From Rhizobium sp. CF122 (GTDB lineage: Bacteria > Pseudomonadota > Alphaproteobacteria > Rhizobiales > Rhizobiaceae), in assembly GCF_000282035.1 (NCBI RefSeq), contig NZ_AKKA01000068.1, forward strand, positions 111,979 through 175,978: a DNA stretch of 64,000 bases, written 5' to 3'. The notes below the pieces were generated by a model, which was given only the letters and a program-made list of their open reading frames with translations, did no database searches and had not been told where the DNA came from. Position numbers and translations under genes: made by a program. Positions 45,947 to 55,361 of the stretch are shown here, piece after piece. The stretch's first letter is position 1; every line of letters starts with the position of its first letter.

Positions 45947-46558
45947 ATGCACGCGTTCCAGCAAGTTCAGACGCAACGGACTGCGCCTCGCCTCGAACAA
46001 GGTGCCTTTCAACGCGTACCTATTAACATGCAGGGCCGGTTGATGCTGGCGAATTACGAGGAATTTGAGTGCCTGGTGATCGACATGTCGCCGGGCGATA
46101 TGTACGTGACTTGCCAGGGACGTCCGCGCGCCAGCGAGCGTGTTGTAGCCTACATCGACCACCTCGGACGCGTCGAAGGCTATGTGCAGACGGTCGATGG
46201 TCGTGGTTTCTCCATGTCGATCCATGCGACCGAACGCAAGCGGGAGAAGCTCGCGGCGCAGCTCACCTGGCTTGCAAACAAGCATGAACTCGGTCTTCCT
46301 GAAGACCGGCGTCACGATCGCCTGACGCCGCGCGAGACCAAAACCGAAATCACGTTGGAAGACGGCGCCCGCTATAGCTGCCGCATCATGGATTTGTCGC
46401 TCTCCGGCGCCGCAGTCGATGTCGAGGTGCGTCCGCCGATTGGTACACCTCTCCGCCTCGGCAACATGCGTGGCCGCGTCGTCCGTCATTTCGTAGAAGG
46501 CGTGGCGATCGAGTTCCTGTCGATCCAGTCACGCGAAACGCTTCGCGAGTTTCTTTGA
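45947..46558 (+). CDS. Tandem PilZ-domain protein
   Basis: 203 residues from the ATG at 45947 (the preceding TTG is less likely). Two PilZ modules are visible. The first begins FQRVPINMQGRLM with VIDMSPGDMYV; the second has RRHDRLTPRETKTEITL with IMDLSLSGAAVDV, where the RxxxR and D/NxSxxG c-di-GMP-binding motifs are both complete. The first copy has a less complete RxxxR. It should bind cyclic di-GMP and could affect motility or exopolysaccharide. No partner enzyme is adjacent. Confidence 0.9.
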   Translation: MHAFQQVQTQRTAPRLEQGAFQRVPINMQGRLMLANYEEFECLVIDMSPGDMYVTCQGRPRASERVVAYIDHLGRVEGYVQTVDGRGFSMSIHATERKREKLAAQLTWLANKHELGLPEDRRHDRLTPRETKTEITLEDGARYSCRIMDLSLSGAAVDVEVRPPIGTPLRLGNMRGRVVRHFVEGVAIEFLSIQSRETLREFL

Positions 46559-46614
46559 TTGCTGTCACCAGTGCGTCGCGCACATGATGCGTGAGGCTGC
46601 CGGAAGGGTGGCGC

Positions 46615-47580
46615 ATGACGAGTCTCTATCCTGAAATAGAACCCTACGACCACGGCCTTCTTGATGTGGGCGACGGGCAGCGGATCTATTGGGAGGCCTG
46701 CGGCAATCGGAATGGTTTGCCGGCGCTCTACCTGCATGGAGGCCCCGGCTCCGGCTGTTCGACGTTCGCTCGTCGCTACTTTGATCCCTCTGCCTATCGC
46801 ATCGTCCTCTTTGACCAGCGCAATTGCGGCCGTAGTCTGCCAAGCGCTGCCGATATGAGCACCGAACTTCACGCGAACACTACCTGGCACTTGGTCGAGG
46901 ACATCGAGAGGCTGCGAAATCACCTCAGGGTGACACGCTGGTTGCTGCTCGGAACCTCGTGGGGTTCGACCTTGGCACTTGCCTATGCTGAGACCTATCC
47001 CGCGAGCGTTCGCGCGATGGTGCTTGCAGGGGTTACCACCACGCGGCCTTCGGAAATCGACTGGCTCGTGCATGGAATGGGCAGGCTCTTTCCCGCGGAG
47101 TGGGACCGCTTGCTGAACGCACTTCCTGCCGATTTCAGGGAACTCGGCGTACTTGAGGGGTATCACCGTCTTCTCAACTCGCCCCGGAAAGACGTCCGCC
47201 TTGAGGCCGCGCGCAATTGGCACGACTGGGAGGCGGCTTCGATCCTCCGCGCTGATCCCAAGGGGCTCCCTCGCCGTTGGCAAGATCCCAGCTACCTGCT
47301 GACACGGGCTAGGATCACACATTACTTCCGCAATCTCGCCTGGCTGGACGACAGCGTCCTGCTGCGTGATGCAGAAAGACTGGCGGGCATACCTGGTGTG
47401 CTTGTTCAGGGGCGGCTAGACCTCGAAGCGCCACTCGTAACGGCGTGGGAGCTCTCGAAAGCCTGGCCGCAAAGCAGGCTTGTTGTCGTGGAGAATGCCG
47501 CCCATTCGGCATCGCACGAGGATTTGGCCGGCACAATCGTCGACGCGACAGACACTTTTCGCGAAATTTCTCAAAAATAA
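46615..47580 (+). CDS. pip: Proline iminopeptidase
   Basis: 321 residues from the ATG at 46615. An alpha/beta-hydrolase peptidase (family S33) that removes N-terminal proline. HGGPGSGCS forms the oxyanion region, Ser is in LLGTSWGSTLALAYA, the acid lies in VQGRLDLEAP and His in ENAAHSASHE. The WDQR-like FDQRNCGRS motif of this family is present. It starts about 55 bases after the PilZ gene on the same strand. Confidence 0.93.
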   Translation: MTSLYPEIEPYDHGLLDVGDGQRIYWEACGNRNGLPALYLHGGPGSGCSTFARRYFDPSAYRIVLFDQRNCGRSLPSAADMSTELHANTTWHLVEDIERLRNHLRVTRWLLLGTSWGSTLALAYAETYPASVRAMVLAGVTTTRPSEIDWLVHGMGRLFPAEWDRLLNALPADFRELGVLEGYHRLLNSPRKDVRLEAARNWHDWEAASILRADPKGLPRRWQDPSYLLTRARITHYFRNLAWLDDSVLLRDAERLAGIPGVLVQGRLDLEAPLVTAWELSKAWPQSRLVVVENAAHSASHEDLAGTIVDATDTFREISQK

Positions 47581-47954
47581 TTCTGGCACCGAAGCTGAAA
47601 TCGCTCGGCCAATCGGCCACTTTTGGCGCTAGTTCCTCGGTTTCAATCGAAGCGCAGGCCAGCACCGCGACCGGCTTGGATGGTAAATAAAGTCCTCCAG
47701 AAACCTCCAGTCTGGTCGCGCCGTTAATAATTTGTCCCAGAACGCTCCGATCACACGCCGGATCGCCTTTCCTGGGAAGGAACAATTTTAATCAAAATAA
47801 GCGCGAAAGCGCTTCGAATTTTAGGTGTATTCGATTTTGTTTTTAGTCGATTTCTCTGCGTGTTTGAATCAACTAAGCCTTTAATTTAACTGCGTAATTT
47901 TGCGCTGAATAAAAGCGTCTGTGTCAGGTTCTTCTCACAACGGGGAGACGACAA
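47581..47954. other. AT-rich intergenic region before the BTLCP gene
   Basis: About 375 bases without a supported gene. It becomes AT-rich from 47780 to 47910 and holds a small hairpin AAGCGC/GCGCTT with a GAAA loop (47799-47814). The promoter of the BTLCP gene must lie here; I see no consensus match I would defend. Confidence 0.5.
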
Positions 47955-48560
47955 ATGACGATAGCGACTTTCATCAAAGGCAGTTTGGCCGTCGGTGCGA
48001 TGTTGATTGCGATGGCGGGTTCGGGACAAGCGAGCCCCCTCAACATGACGATCCTTGGAAACGCGAGCCCGCCGATCGGCGCCTATCAATTCTGCAAGGA
48101 GATGCCCGCCGATTGCGCCAATGCGGCCGGTGATCAAGGCGAACTCCTTCTGACGGAAGAGCGCTGGAAGGCGATCCTCAAGGTGAACTACCAGGTCAAT
48201 TCGTCGATCACGCCGCTGACTGACAAGGAAATCTACGGTGTTGAGGAGCGCTGGGCCTACCCTCGCACGGCTGGCGATTGCGAGGACTATGCGCTGTTGA
48301 AGCGCAAGATGCTGATCGAGGCCGGCTTTTCGCCTTCCGATCTGCTGATGACTGTGGTCCTGCAGCCGAATGGCGAAGGCCATGCGGTGCTGACGGTCCG
48401 CACCGACCGCGGCGATTTCATTCTCGATAACATGCGCAACAAGGTCATGCTTTGGGCCGACACAGAATACACGTACCTGAAACGTCAGTCCGCCGACGAT
48501 CCGACTCGCTGGGTCAAGCTGCAGGATGGTCGCGCAGTAGCGGTCGGCAGCGTCAAGTAG
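47955..48560 (+). CDS. BTLCP transglutaminase-like cysteine protease (LapG-related)
   Basis: 201 residues. A signal peptide (about 1-26, cleavage near GQA-SPL) exports it. The catalytic triad of the bacterial transglutaminase-like cysteine proteinase family is intact: Cys109 in AGDCEDYALLKR, His143 in GEGHAVLTV and Asp158 in FILDNM. LapG, a family member, cleaves surface adhesins under c-di-GMP control; no LapD or adhesin gene is adjacent here. GGGGAG precedes the ATG. A strong terminator follows at 48640-48678. Confidence 0.93.
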   Translation: MTIATFIKGSLAVGAMLIAMAGSGQASPLNMTILGNASPPIGAYQFCKEMPADCANAAGDQGELLLTEERWKAILKVNYQVNSSITPLTDKEIYGVEERWAYPRTAGDCEDYALLKRKMLIEAGFSPSDLLMTVVLQPNGEGHAVLTVRTDRGDFILDNMRNKVMLWADTEYTYLKRQSADDPTRWVKLQDGRAVAVGSVK

Positions 48561-48639
48561 GCATGCTGTCGCCGGATAGATGGCGACAACCATACGGCTC
48601 CGGTCGTCCCCCGCATCCCCGTCCCTGACCGGCGCCATA

Positions 48640-48678
48640 GAACCGCTCCCGCTGTCCCGGGAGCGGTTCATTTTTTTC
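48640..48678 (+). terminator. Intrinsic terminator after the BTLCP gene
   Basis: Twelve-pair stem GAACCGCTCCCG/CGGGAGCGGTTC with a six-base loop, followed by ATTTTTTT. It ends the BTLCP transcript. Confidence 0.9.
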
Positions 48679-48794
48679 GGCTTCAATGTGCGTTTAATTG
48701 TCTGTTAACTGTGGTAGCCGGATTATTGCCGAAATAATCAACGGCACCGGCGACTCCTGTTCTTTTCGCGGCGGTCTGACATCCGAAGGCCGCC

Positions 48795-49544
48795 ATGAAC
48801 CATACAGGTACTGCCCACGAGATTGAGGAATCGCCGCTCCTGTCGACGCGCTTCATCGTCCGTCTTACGGTCGTTGTCGCCTGCCTTGCGGCATTGACGC
48901 TGATCATCAGTTTCGGTGGTCGCTGGTTTGGGGGCCGCATTTCCCTCGCCGGCAATACAGATTCGACCGCTCCGATCACCCTGACGATCGGCCGCGATAC
49001 CCTCAGTCTTCCCGAAAACACGCTGCGCTTCCCCAGCCAGCGGAAAGACGGCCTTTCCGAACGGGCGGACCTCTATCTCACATGGCCGGAAATGCAGGGC
49101 TACAGCAACGAGCATCGCGAGCGTTTCGACGACATTGCCCGGTCGTCGGGACTGATCTTCCTCCAGATCGCGCAGAGCACGATGTCGCGGGATATGTCCG
49201 GACGCCTCGAGCCGATCTACTCGCATCTGATCGAGGGTGACGGCGTGCCCTTTGCCAATGGCATGACGCTGCACCGCCTGCGCGCAGACGCAGGTTATGC
49301 TGGCGAAGTTCTGTTGACCGCGCCACGCCCCGGCGCCCCGGATTACGTCGTGCGTTGCGCCTTGCCAGCGACGCCTCAAATGGCCACCAGCGGCGATTGC
49401 CAGCGCGATATAAAAGTCGGTCGCGACTTAACTGTGCTTTACCGCTTCTCAAGCACGCATCTGCCCGATTGGGACCATATTGACGCCGCTATTCGCCATT
49501 TTGTGGAGGCGCGACTTGTGAACGCTTCTGCGACACGTCGCTAG
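48795..49544 (+). CDS. Membrane-anchored conserved hypothetical protein
   Basis: 249 residues. A cytoplasmic start of about 20 residues, one membrane helix (about 22-42, FIVRLTVVVACLAALTLIISF) and a periplasmic domain with the sequences ITLTIGRDTLSLPENTLRFP, RADLYLTWPEMQGYS and VLYRFSSTHLPDWDHIDAAIRHFVEARL. Two Cys (VVRCALP, SGDCQRD) may form a disulfide. I do not recognise a family, although it seems conserved in rhizobia. It sits between a BTLCP protease and a peptidoglycan carboxypeptidase, so an envelope role is likely. Confidence 0.78.
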   Translation: MNHTGTAHEIEESPLLSTRFIVRLTVVVACLAALTLIISFGGRWFGGRISLAGNTDSTAPITLTIGRDTLSLPENTLRFPSQRKDGLSERADLYLTWPEMQGYSNEHRERFDDIARSSGLIFLQIAQSTMSRDMSGRLEPIYSHLIEGDGVPFANGMTLHRLRADAGYAGEVLLTAPRPGAPDYVVRCALPATPQMATSGDCQRDIKVGRDLTVLYRFSSTHLPDWDHIDAAIRHFVEARLVNASATRR

Positions 49545-49660
49545 AATGATCCGATGTGGCGAAAGAAACGATTAATCATAAACGGATTGGTAACCCCAGA
49601 CGGATAATTTGCGGAGAGAACGATCGCGCCGGGAGGCGGGCGATCTTTCCAGTATCCGAA

Positions 49661-51130
49661 ATGCAAGCGAAGAGTAGAATAGTGCTAAGGTCAGTCTCCT
49701 CCGTATCTCCATCGCGATCCCGCAATTTTCTGATAAGAGCGATTACGGCGCTGTCTCTCGCGGCCGGTATCGTCATGGCCGACTCGATCGATGCCGATGC
49801 GGAGGCTGCCAATTCGAAATATGCGGGCATCGTTGTCGATGCAAAGACCGGCAATGTTCTCTACAGCGAGAATGCGGATCGTCTGCAGTATCCGGCGTCC
49901 CTCACCAAGATGATGACCCTCTACCTGACGTTCGAAGCGTTGGAACAGGGGCGCATCCGTCTGGACACATCGGTTCCTTTCTCCGCACACGCTTCCGCTC
50001 AGGCGCCGACAAAGCTTGGTGTGCGCCCCGGCGGTACGATCACCGTGGAACAGGCAATACTTGGCCTCGTGACGCTTTCCGCCAATGACGCCTCTACGGC
50101 GCTTGGCGAGTTGCTTGCCGGCTCGGAAGACCGCTTTGCACAGGTGATGACGGCCAAGGCGCACGCGCTCGGCATGACACGCACGACCTATCGCAATGCC
50201 AACGGCTTGCCGAATACCGCCCAGATGACGACCGCGCGCGATCAAGCCCGCCTCGGTATCGCACTTCGCCAGCATTTTCCGCAGTATTACGGCTATTTCT
50301 CAACGCAGAGCTTTAAGTTCGGCAACCGTGTTATCCGGAGCCACAACCGTCTCGTTGGTTCCGTGCGCGGCGTCGATGGCATCAAGACCGGCTATACACG
50401 TGCCGCCGGTTTTAACCTGGTGAGCTCCGTTCAGGTCGATGGCAAGTCGATCGTTGGCGTTGTTCTCGGCGGTGCTTCGACCCCTGCCCGCGACAATCAG
50501 ATGCGCAAGCTCATTGCAGCCTATCTGCCGAAAGCATCCAGTCGCGGCGGCTCCTCAGATCTGATCGCCCAGATCGTGCCGCAACCTGTAGCGCCTGTCG
50601 CTGAAACACGCGTTGCTTCAGCTGCGCCTGAGGTCAGCCTGCCGCGCACCGCACCGACCCCGGACACTCGCTACCAGCCGGCCTCCGCGCAGGTCGCCTA
50701 TGCCGATCTTGCCAAGCCAGAGTCCGACAATCCGCTGCTCCAGCAGGAAATGCCGGCCCCGAAGAAGGTCAAAACCCAGGCTATCAAGCAGGCATCTGTC
50801 GCCACGCCGACGCCTGCACCCGCCTATGTGCCGCCGGAACAGGGCGACACGACTGTCGACGAACTGACGACGGCATCGACCAAGGAGCCGCAGCTGGCTG
50901 GCTGGGCCGTCCAGATTGGTGTTTCCGCCAGCAAGGAAGGCGCAATGGATCTGCTCGACAGCGCCAAGAGCAAGGGTGGCAAGGCCCTTCGTTCCGCGAA
51001 GCCTATCGCGGTCGCTAACGCCGGAAGCTACCGTGCACGCTTCGGCGGCTTTGATGACCAGCGTGCTGCTGTGAACGCCTGCAATGCCCTGAAGCGGGCT
51101 GGTGTGAAGTGCTGGGCCACGGCCCAATGA
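49661..51130 (+). CDS. D-alanyl-D-alanine carboxypeptidase (DacF type) with SPOR domain
   Basis: 489 residues from the ATG at 49661. After a signal peptide (about 20-50) comes a penicillin-binding-protein peptidase S11 domain with SLTK (Ser80-Lys83), SAN (140-142) and KTG (242-244). A long Pro/Ala/Thr-rich linker (about 300-410) leads to a C-terminal SPOR domain (about 415-489), which binds denuded glycan at division sites. It trims pentapeptides in peptidoglycan. The start is uncertain because the best purine-rich site is some distance upstream. Confidence 0.92.
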   Translation: MQAKSRIVLRSVSSVSPSRSRNFLIRAITALSLAAGIVMADSIDADAEAANSKYAGIVVDAKTGNVLYSENADRLQYPASLTKMMTLYLTFEALEQGRIRLDTSVPFSAHASAQAPTKLGVRPGGTITVEQAILGLVTLSANDASTALGELLAGSEDRFAQVMTAKAHALGMTRTTYRNANGLPNTAQMTTARDQARLGIALRQHFPQYYGYFSTQSFKFGNRVIRSHNRLVGSVRGVDGIKTGYTRAAGFNLVSSVQVDGKSIVGVVLGGASTPARDNQMRKLIAAYLPKASSRGGSSDLIAQIVPQPVAPVAETRVASAAPEVSLPRTAPTPDTRYQPASAQVAYADLAKPESDNPLLQQEMPAPKKVKTQAIKQASVATPTPAPAYVPPEQGDTTVDELTTASTKEPQLAGWAVQIGVSASKEGAMDLLDSAKSKGGKALRSAKPIAVANAGSYRARFGGFDDQRAAVNACNALKRAGVKCWATAQ

Positions 51131-51136
51131 TCAAAA

Positions 51137-51169
51137 GGACTGCCGCCTGACATACACGGGCGGCAGTCC
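51137..51169 (+). terminator. Hairpin after the carboxypeptidase gene
   Basis: Eleven-pair stem GGACTGCCGCC/GGCGGCAGTCC with an 11-base loop, seven bases after the stop codon. No U-run follows (AAGACG), so it may act as a Rho-dependent or mRNA-stabilising hairpin. Confidence 0.55.
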
Positions 51170-51241
51170 AAGACGTCGTGATCGGTGTGTTTGATCCGAC
51201 GGAGTTCTGAGACTCGGTTTGTAATGCGTACGAGGATGAGA

Positions 51242-51520
51242 ATGGCGATCAACGAGAATATTCCGGAGTTTCCGCCACACGGCCGGGTGACCGGCAAGAA
51301 TCCGCGAGCCGGTTTGCACCCGCTACATGAAGCGGCCTTGCGACTGGCGGAAGTGGGGTTGCAGCGGCAGAAGCCCAAAACGGCAAAGACCAAAGATCTA
51401 ATTAACCTGCTGCTGTGCCATGGCGCGCGGGCGTGGCGCTGCTCGCAAGCGGAAGCCAATATCCACCTTCACGTCACCTGCCCGGAAGGGCGAGCACCGG
51501 TAACACTGCGCCTGCGCTGA
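51242..51520 (+). CDS. Small hypothetical protein
   Basis: 92 residues from the ATG at 51242, which has AGGA six bases upstream. It reads MAINENIPEFPPHGRVTGKN, followed by a helical LHEAALRLAEVGLQRQ, a Lys-rich turn and LLLCHGARAWRC. No known motif. The opposite strand also carries an open frame, but that one is less protein-like. The gene converges on the DUF1489 gene with no gap. Confidence 0.45.
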   Translation: MAINENIPEFPPHGRVTGKNPRAGLHPLHEAALRLAEVGLQRQKPKTAKTKDLINLLLCHGARAWRCSQAEANIHLHVTCPEGRAPVTLRLR

Positions 51521-51958
51521 TCAGAGCAGGCCGAGTTCAGAAAGCTCGCGGCGAAGGTCTGCGGGCATTTCCGCAATTCCCTCGCCCAGGCTGTTCAGAT
51601 CGCGCGGCACGTCCTCTTGCGGATAATAGCGCCAGCCCTGGAACGCTCGCTTCGGCTGTACGGCCGTTTCGATGACTTCAGGCCCCAGCACAAGATGGCA
51701 TCGTGAGATTCCTTCGCCATCTGTAAAAGTCTGGATGTCGAGCAGTTTCTGGCGCGCCTGAACCTGCCCCTTGATGACCCAATAAAGTGAACCGCCTTCG
51801 AGCAATTCCTCGACACGTTTCGGGACCATCCTCGTCGTATGGACGGAATGAGGCTCAAGCCCGGCCGCGATCGCCCGCAGAGAGCGTTCGGCGACCCATT
51901 CGCGCAGATCGTCAATCGAGTCCGCGCCTACGCATAATTTAATGAGATGCAATGCCAT
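51521..51958 (-). CDS. DUF1489 family protein
   Basis: 145 residues. MALHLIKLCVGADSIDDLREWV, TTRMVPKRVEELLEGGSLYWVIKGQVQARQKLL and the RAFQGWRYYPQEDVPRDL stretch are the hallmark of DUF1489, an alphaproteobacterial family with no known function. Soluble, with no signal peptide. It follows sdaA on the minus strand with about 60 bases between. Confidence 0.9.
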   Translation of the reverse strand: MALHLIKLCVGADSIDDLREWVAERSLRAIAAGLEPHSVHTTRMVPKRVEELLEGGSLYWVIKGQVQARQKLLDIQTFTDGEGISRCHLVLGPEVIETAVQPKRAFQGWRYYPQEDVPRDLNSLGEGIAEMPADLRRELSELGLL

Positions 51959-52017
51959 GCCGCCGTTGAAATCCTTTTATCGGGCAGCGTCAAGCGGCAA
52001 GTCGCATGTCCACAAAG

Positions 52018-53424
52018 TCAACATTCCACGACGTTGACGGCAAGCCCGCCAGTGGATGTCTCCTTGTACTTCTCGCTCATGTCGTTGCCGGTCTGCCGCA
52101 TGGTCTCGATGCAGGCATCAAGCGGAACGAAGTGCTTGCCGTCTCCCTTGATCGCCAGCGACGCGGCCGTAACCGCCTTGACTGCACCGAGAGCATTTCG
52201 TTCGATGCAGGGAACCTGCACGAGGCCCGCGACGGGGTCGCAGCTCATACCGAGATGATGTTCCAGCGCGATTTCGGCGGCGTTCTCGATCTGCTCGGGC
52301 GTGCCGCCCATGACGGCGGCGAGGCCGGCAGCTGCCATTGCGGCTGCAGATCCCACCTCTCCCTGACAGCCGACTTCCGCGCCGGAAATAGAGGCGTTGT
52401 GCTTGATGATCCCGCCGACAGCGGCGGCGGTGAGCAGATAGTCGCGGATACCGTTCTGGTCCCAGTCGTCGTGGAAATGCTCGTAATAACGGATCGTTGC
52501 GGGGATGACGCCCGCGGCTCCATTCGTCGGCGCCGTCACGACGCGACCCCCGGCGGCATTTTCCTCGTTCACGGCCATGGCGTAGACGCTCAGCCAATCG
52601 TTTGCGAGTAGCGGGTTGATGCGATTGCTGCGCCACTCTTCCTGCAGCTTGTCATGAATCGCGCGGGCGCGGCGGCGAACGTTCAGTCCGCCCGGCATGA
52701 TGCCATCGACCTTGAGACCGCGTTCGATGCAGGAGCGCATTGCTTCCCAGATGCGATCGAGACCGGCGTCCAGTTCCTCGCGGCTCCGCTGCGTTTCCTC
52801 GTTGGCACGCTTCATCTGCGCGATCGAGAGGCCGGAGCGCGCAGCCATATCGAGCATTTGCTTGGCTGACGCAAAAGGATACGGAACCTTGCGTGAATCA
52901 GAGGGCGTCTTCTTCTTCGCGCGCATCTGCTCGAGTTCGGTGTCAGTCACCACGAAACCGCCGCCGACGGAATAGTAGATGCGCTTGATCAGCATCCGAC
53001 CGTCTTTGTCGAAGGCGGAGAAGGACATACCGTTGGCGTGTCCGGGCAGCGGCTGCTTCTTGTCGAAGATCAGGTCGTTCTTCGGTTGGAAGCCATAGCT
53101 CGGATGGCCGGGCGGCGAGATGCGCCCGGTACGCTCCACCTGATCGATGATGCCGTCCATCTTGTCCGGATCGACGCTGTTAGGCTGCTCGCCCATCAGT
53201 CCGAGAATGACGGCCCTGCCCGTTCCATGTCCGATCCCGGTATGCGCTAGCGAACCGTGCAGGCTAACCTTCATGGACGCAACCTGAGCGCCCGAGGTCG
53301 GGCGCGGCCAATCGTTCGAGAGAATCAGATCGAGGAACCGATTGGCGGCAGTCATCGGACCCATCGTGTGCGAGCTGGAAGGCCCGACACCGATCTTGAA
53401 GACGTCGAAAACGGAAAGGAACAT
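52018..53424 (-). CDS. sdaA: L-serine ammonia-lyase
   Basis: 468 residues, single-chain iron-sulfur enzyme (type 2). It deaminates L-serine to pyruvate. The N-terminal part [16 protein letters not shown] binds substrate phosphate-like groups; cysteines that hold the 4Fe-4S cluster are in [20 protein letters not shown] and VQVPCIERN. The C-terminus ends in VVEC; in Legionella the equivalent terminal Cys occupies the cluster's open site. Start: ATG 53424. It is monocistronic or followed by the DUF1489 gene. Confidence 0.95.
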   Translation of the reverse strand: MFLSVFDVFKIGVGPSSSHTMGPMTAANRFLDLILSNDWPRPTSGAQVASMKVSLHGSLAHTGIGHGTGRAVILGLMGEQPNSVDPDKMDGIIDQVERTGRISPPGHPSYGFQPKNDLIFDKKQPLPGHANGMSFSAFDKDGRMLIKRIYYSVGGGFVVTDTELEQMRAKKKTPSDSRKVPYPFASAKQMLDMAARSGLSIAQMKRANEETQRSREELDAGLDRIWEAMRSCIERGLKVDGIMPGGLNVRRRARAIHDKLQEEWRSNRINPLLANDWLSVYAMAVNEENAAGGRVVTAPTNGAAGVIPATIRYYEHFHDDWDQNGIRDYLLTAAAVGGIIKHNASISGAEVGCQGEVGSAAAMAAAGLAAVMGGTPEQIENAAEIALEHHLGMSCDPVAGLVQVPCIERNALGAVKAVTAASLAIKGDGKHFVPLDACIETMRQTGNDMSEKYKETSTGGLAVNVVEC

Positions 53425-53606
53425 GACTGCGTCCTGTAAAGTTGCTGCGCAAACCTACGCCACCGGCTCTCGCGATCCCCGCGACGGACCGACATAGCAT
53501 TTCACGCGTGCGACATCTGTAAAACGAAGCGCGGCTGCTTGCCAGTCATTGCAGCACGCGCCCGCATCTGTAGAGTGGCGCGGCGACGGGAATCTGATTC
53601 AATATA

Positions 53607-54374
53607 ATGATGACGACAGCGGATTACATTGCACTGGTGTTCTTTGCGGCGATCTGGTTCTGCTATGCGCGCCTGCTGCAAAGCTCGAGCTTCTTTGGCA
53701 GGACCAGCCTCACGCACGCCATGCGGGAGCGCCGGCGCGAGTGGATCTACAATTCGCTGCGGCGCGACCTGAAGATGATCGACACTCAGATCATGGCCGG
53801 CCTGCAGAACGGCACCGCTTTCTTCGCCTCGACGTCGATCTTCGCCATCGGCAGCTGCTTTGCGCTGCTGGGCGCAACGGAGAAGGTCGACGCGGTCTTC
53901 GCCGACCTGCCTTTCGTCTTTCATAGTGGGCATGCCGTCTTCGAAATGAAGGTCGGCGGCCTTGCAGCGCTGTTCGGATATGCCTTTTTTAAGTTCGGCT
54001 GGTCGTATCGCCTCTTCAACTACTGCACGATCCTTTTCGGCTCCATCCCGATGATGCGCGACACCGAACAGGATGTGATTGCGGCCGAGCGGGCGGCCGA
54101 ACGCGTCATCCGCATGAACATCATTGCGGCGGGTCATTTCAACGAGGGGCTGCGCGCCATCTTCCTCTCGATCGGTTACCTCGGTTGGTTCATCAACCCC
54201 TATGTTTTCATGCTGACGACGACGATCGTGATCGTCGTCCTGACCAGGCGGCAGTTCTTCTCTGAGGCGCGTCTGGCGATTATGGACGCCAACCCGCCAT
54301 CAAATCTCCACCTTTCTCCTATTCCCCGCGCCAAGCCGTCGAACGATGGCAACGAGTCATCCGAGGGATTGTGA
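53607..54374 (+). CDS. DUF599 family membrane protein
   Basis: 255 residues with about four membrane helices (5-20, 65-90, 120-145, 185-215). The segment SLTHAMRERRREWIYNSLRRDLKMIDTQIMAGLQNGTAFFASTSIFAIG is diagnostic of DUF599. Its function is not known. The start may also be the second ATG three bases later. It is directly followed by the acyltransferase gene (stop at 54374, ATG at 54375). Confidence 0.9.
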   Translation: MMTTADYIALVFFAAIWFCYARLLQSSSFFGRTSLTHAMRERRREWIYNSLRRDLKMIDTQIMAGLQNGTAFFASTSIFAIGSCFALLGATEKVDAVFADLPFVFHSGHAVFEMKVGGLAALFGYAFFKFGWSYRLFNYCTILFGSIPMMRDTEQDVIAAERAAERVIRMNIIAAGHFNEGLRAIFLSIGYLGWFINPYVFMLTTTIVIVVLTRRQFFSEARLAIMDANPPSNLHLSPIPRAKPSNDGNESSEGL

Positions 54375-55361
54375 ATGAAGGCTCCGGCGACGGAAACATA
54401 TGCGAGCGTCAAGCCGCCTCGCATCGGCTTGCTGGATACGGCACGCGGTGTCGCCCTGATGGCGATGGCGACCTATCACTTCACCTGGGATATGGAGTTT
54501 ATGGGCTACCTTACCCCAGGCACCGCTGAAACCGGCTGGCTAAAGCTCTATGCCCGCGCGATCGCATCGACATTCCTGTTCATCGTAGGGGTCAGCCTGG
54601 TCCTCGCCAACACGCCGGAAATTCGCTGGCGGACGTTCTGGAAGCGGTTTGCGATGATCGCCGCGGCCGCGCTTGCGATCTCCGTCGTGACGCGCTTCGT
54701 CTTCCCGAATGAATGGATATTCTTCGGTATTCTGCATTGCATCGCCGCTCTCAGCCTGCTTGGCCTTGTCTTCCTGCGTCTGCCACTGCCCGTCACCATC
54801 GTCGTGACGGCCGTCGTGACTGCAGCATGGGCCGTGGATACCTGGATCGCGCCGGATCTATTGCGTTCGCCGATCTTCAATCCGCGTTACCTTGCCTGGA
54901 TCGGCTTGGCCGAGATGCCGCAGCGATCGAACGACTATGTGCCCATTTTTCCCTGGGCCGTGCCCTTCCTGCTCGGCATGACGGCGACCCTGCTTGCCAT
55001 GGGGACGGGGCTGCTTGAGAGGCTTGCCAGGGTTGGTACAGGATCAAGCTTACCGGCGAAGGCCGGGCGCCATAGCCTCGCCTTCTACCTGATTCACCAG
55101 CCGGTGCTGATCGCGATTGCCTACGGGCTGTCCGTGGTAATTCCACCTGCGAAACCGGATCCCGTCGAAAGCTACCTGAAGCAATGCAATGCTTCATGCA
55201 CGATGCAGGAAGGCGAAGCGCTATGCCGCAGCTTCTGCCAGTGCACACTTGACAAGCTACAGAAGGAAAATCTCTTCACGGAATTCCAGTCCGGTGCCGT
55301 CAAGCCGGATGATGGGCGAATATTGGCACTGGCGAGCGAGTGCAGCGTCGACGCGCAATAA
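54375..55361 (+). CDS. DUF1624/HGSNAT-like membrane acyltransferase with Cys-rich tail
   Basis: 328 residues. The opening RIGLLDTARGVALMAMATYHFTWDMEFMG and later HSLAFYLIHQPVLIAIAY place it in the heparan-alpha-glucosaminide N-acetyltransferase-like family, multi-helix membrane proteins that may acylate envelope carbohydrates. Eight or so helices lie between residues 15 and 255. The last 60 residues form a cytoplasmic or periplasmic tail with seven cysteines (QCNASC, CRSFCQC, ASEC). It is coupled to the DUF599 gene with no gap, and its stop abuts that of the MerR gene. Confidence 0.85.
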   Translation: MKAPATETYASVKPPRIGLLDTARGVALMAMATYHFTWDMEFMGYLTPGTAETGWLKLYARAIASTFLFIVGVSLVLANTPEIRWRTFWKRFAMIAAAALAISVVTRFVFPNEWIFFGILHCIAALSLLGLVFLRLPLPVTIVVTAVVTAAWAVDTWIAPDLLRSPIFNPRYLAWIGLAEMPQRSNDYVPIFPWAVPFLLGMTATLLAMGTGLLERLARVGTGSSLPAKAGRHSLAFYLIHQPVLIAIAYGLSVVIPPAKPDPVESYLKQCNASCTMQEGEALCRSFCQCTLDKLQKENLFTEFQSGAVKPDDGRILALASECSVDAQ

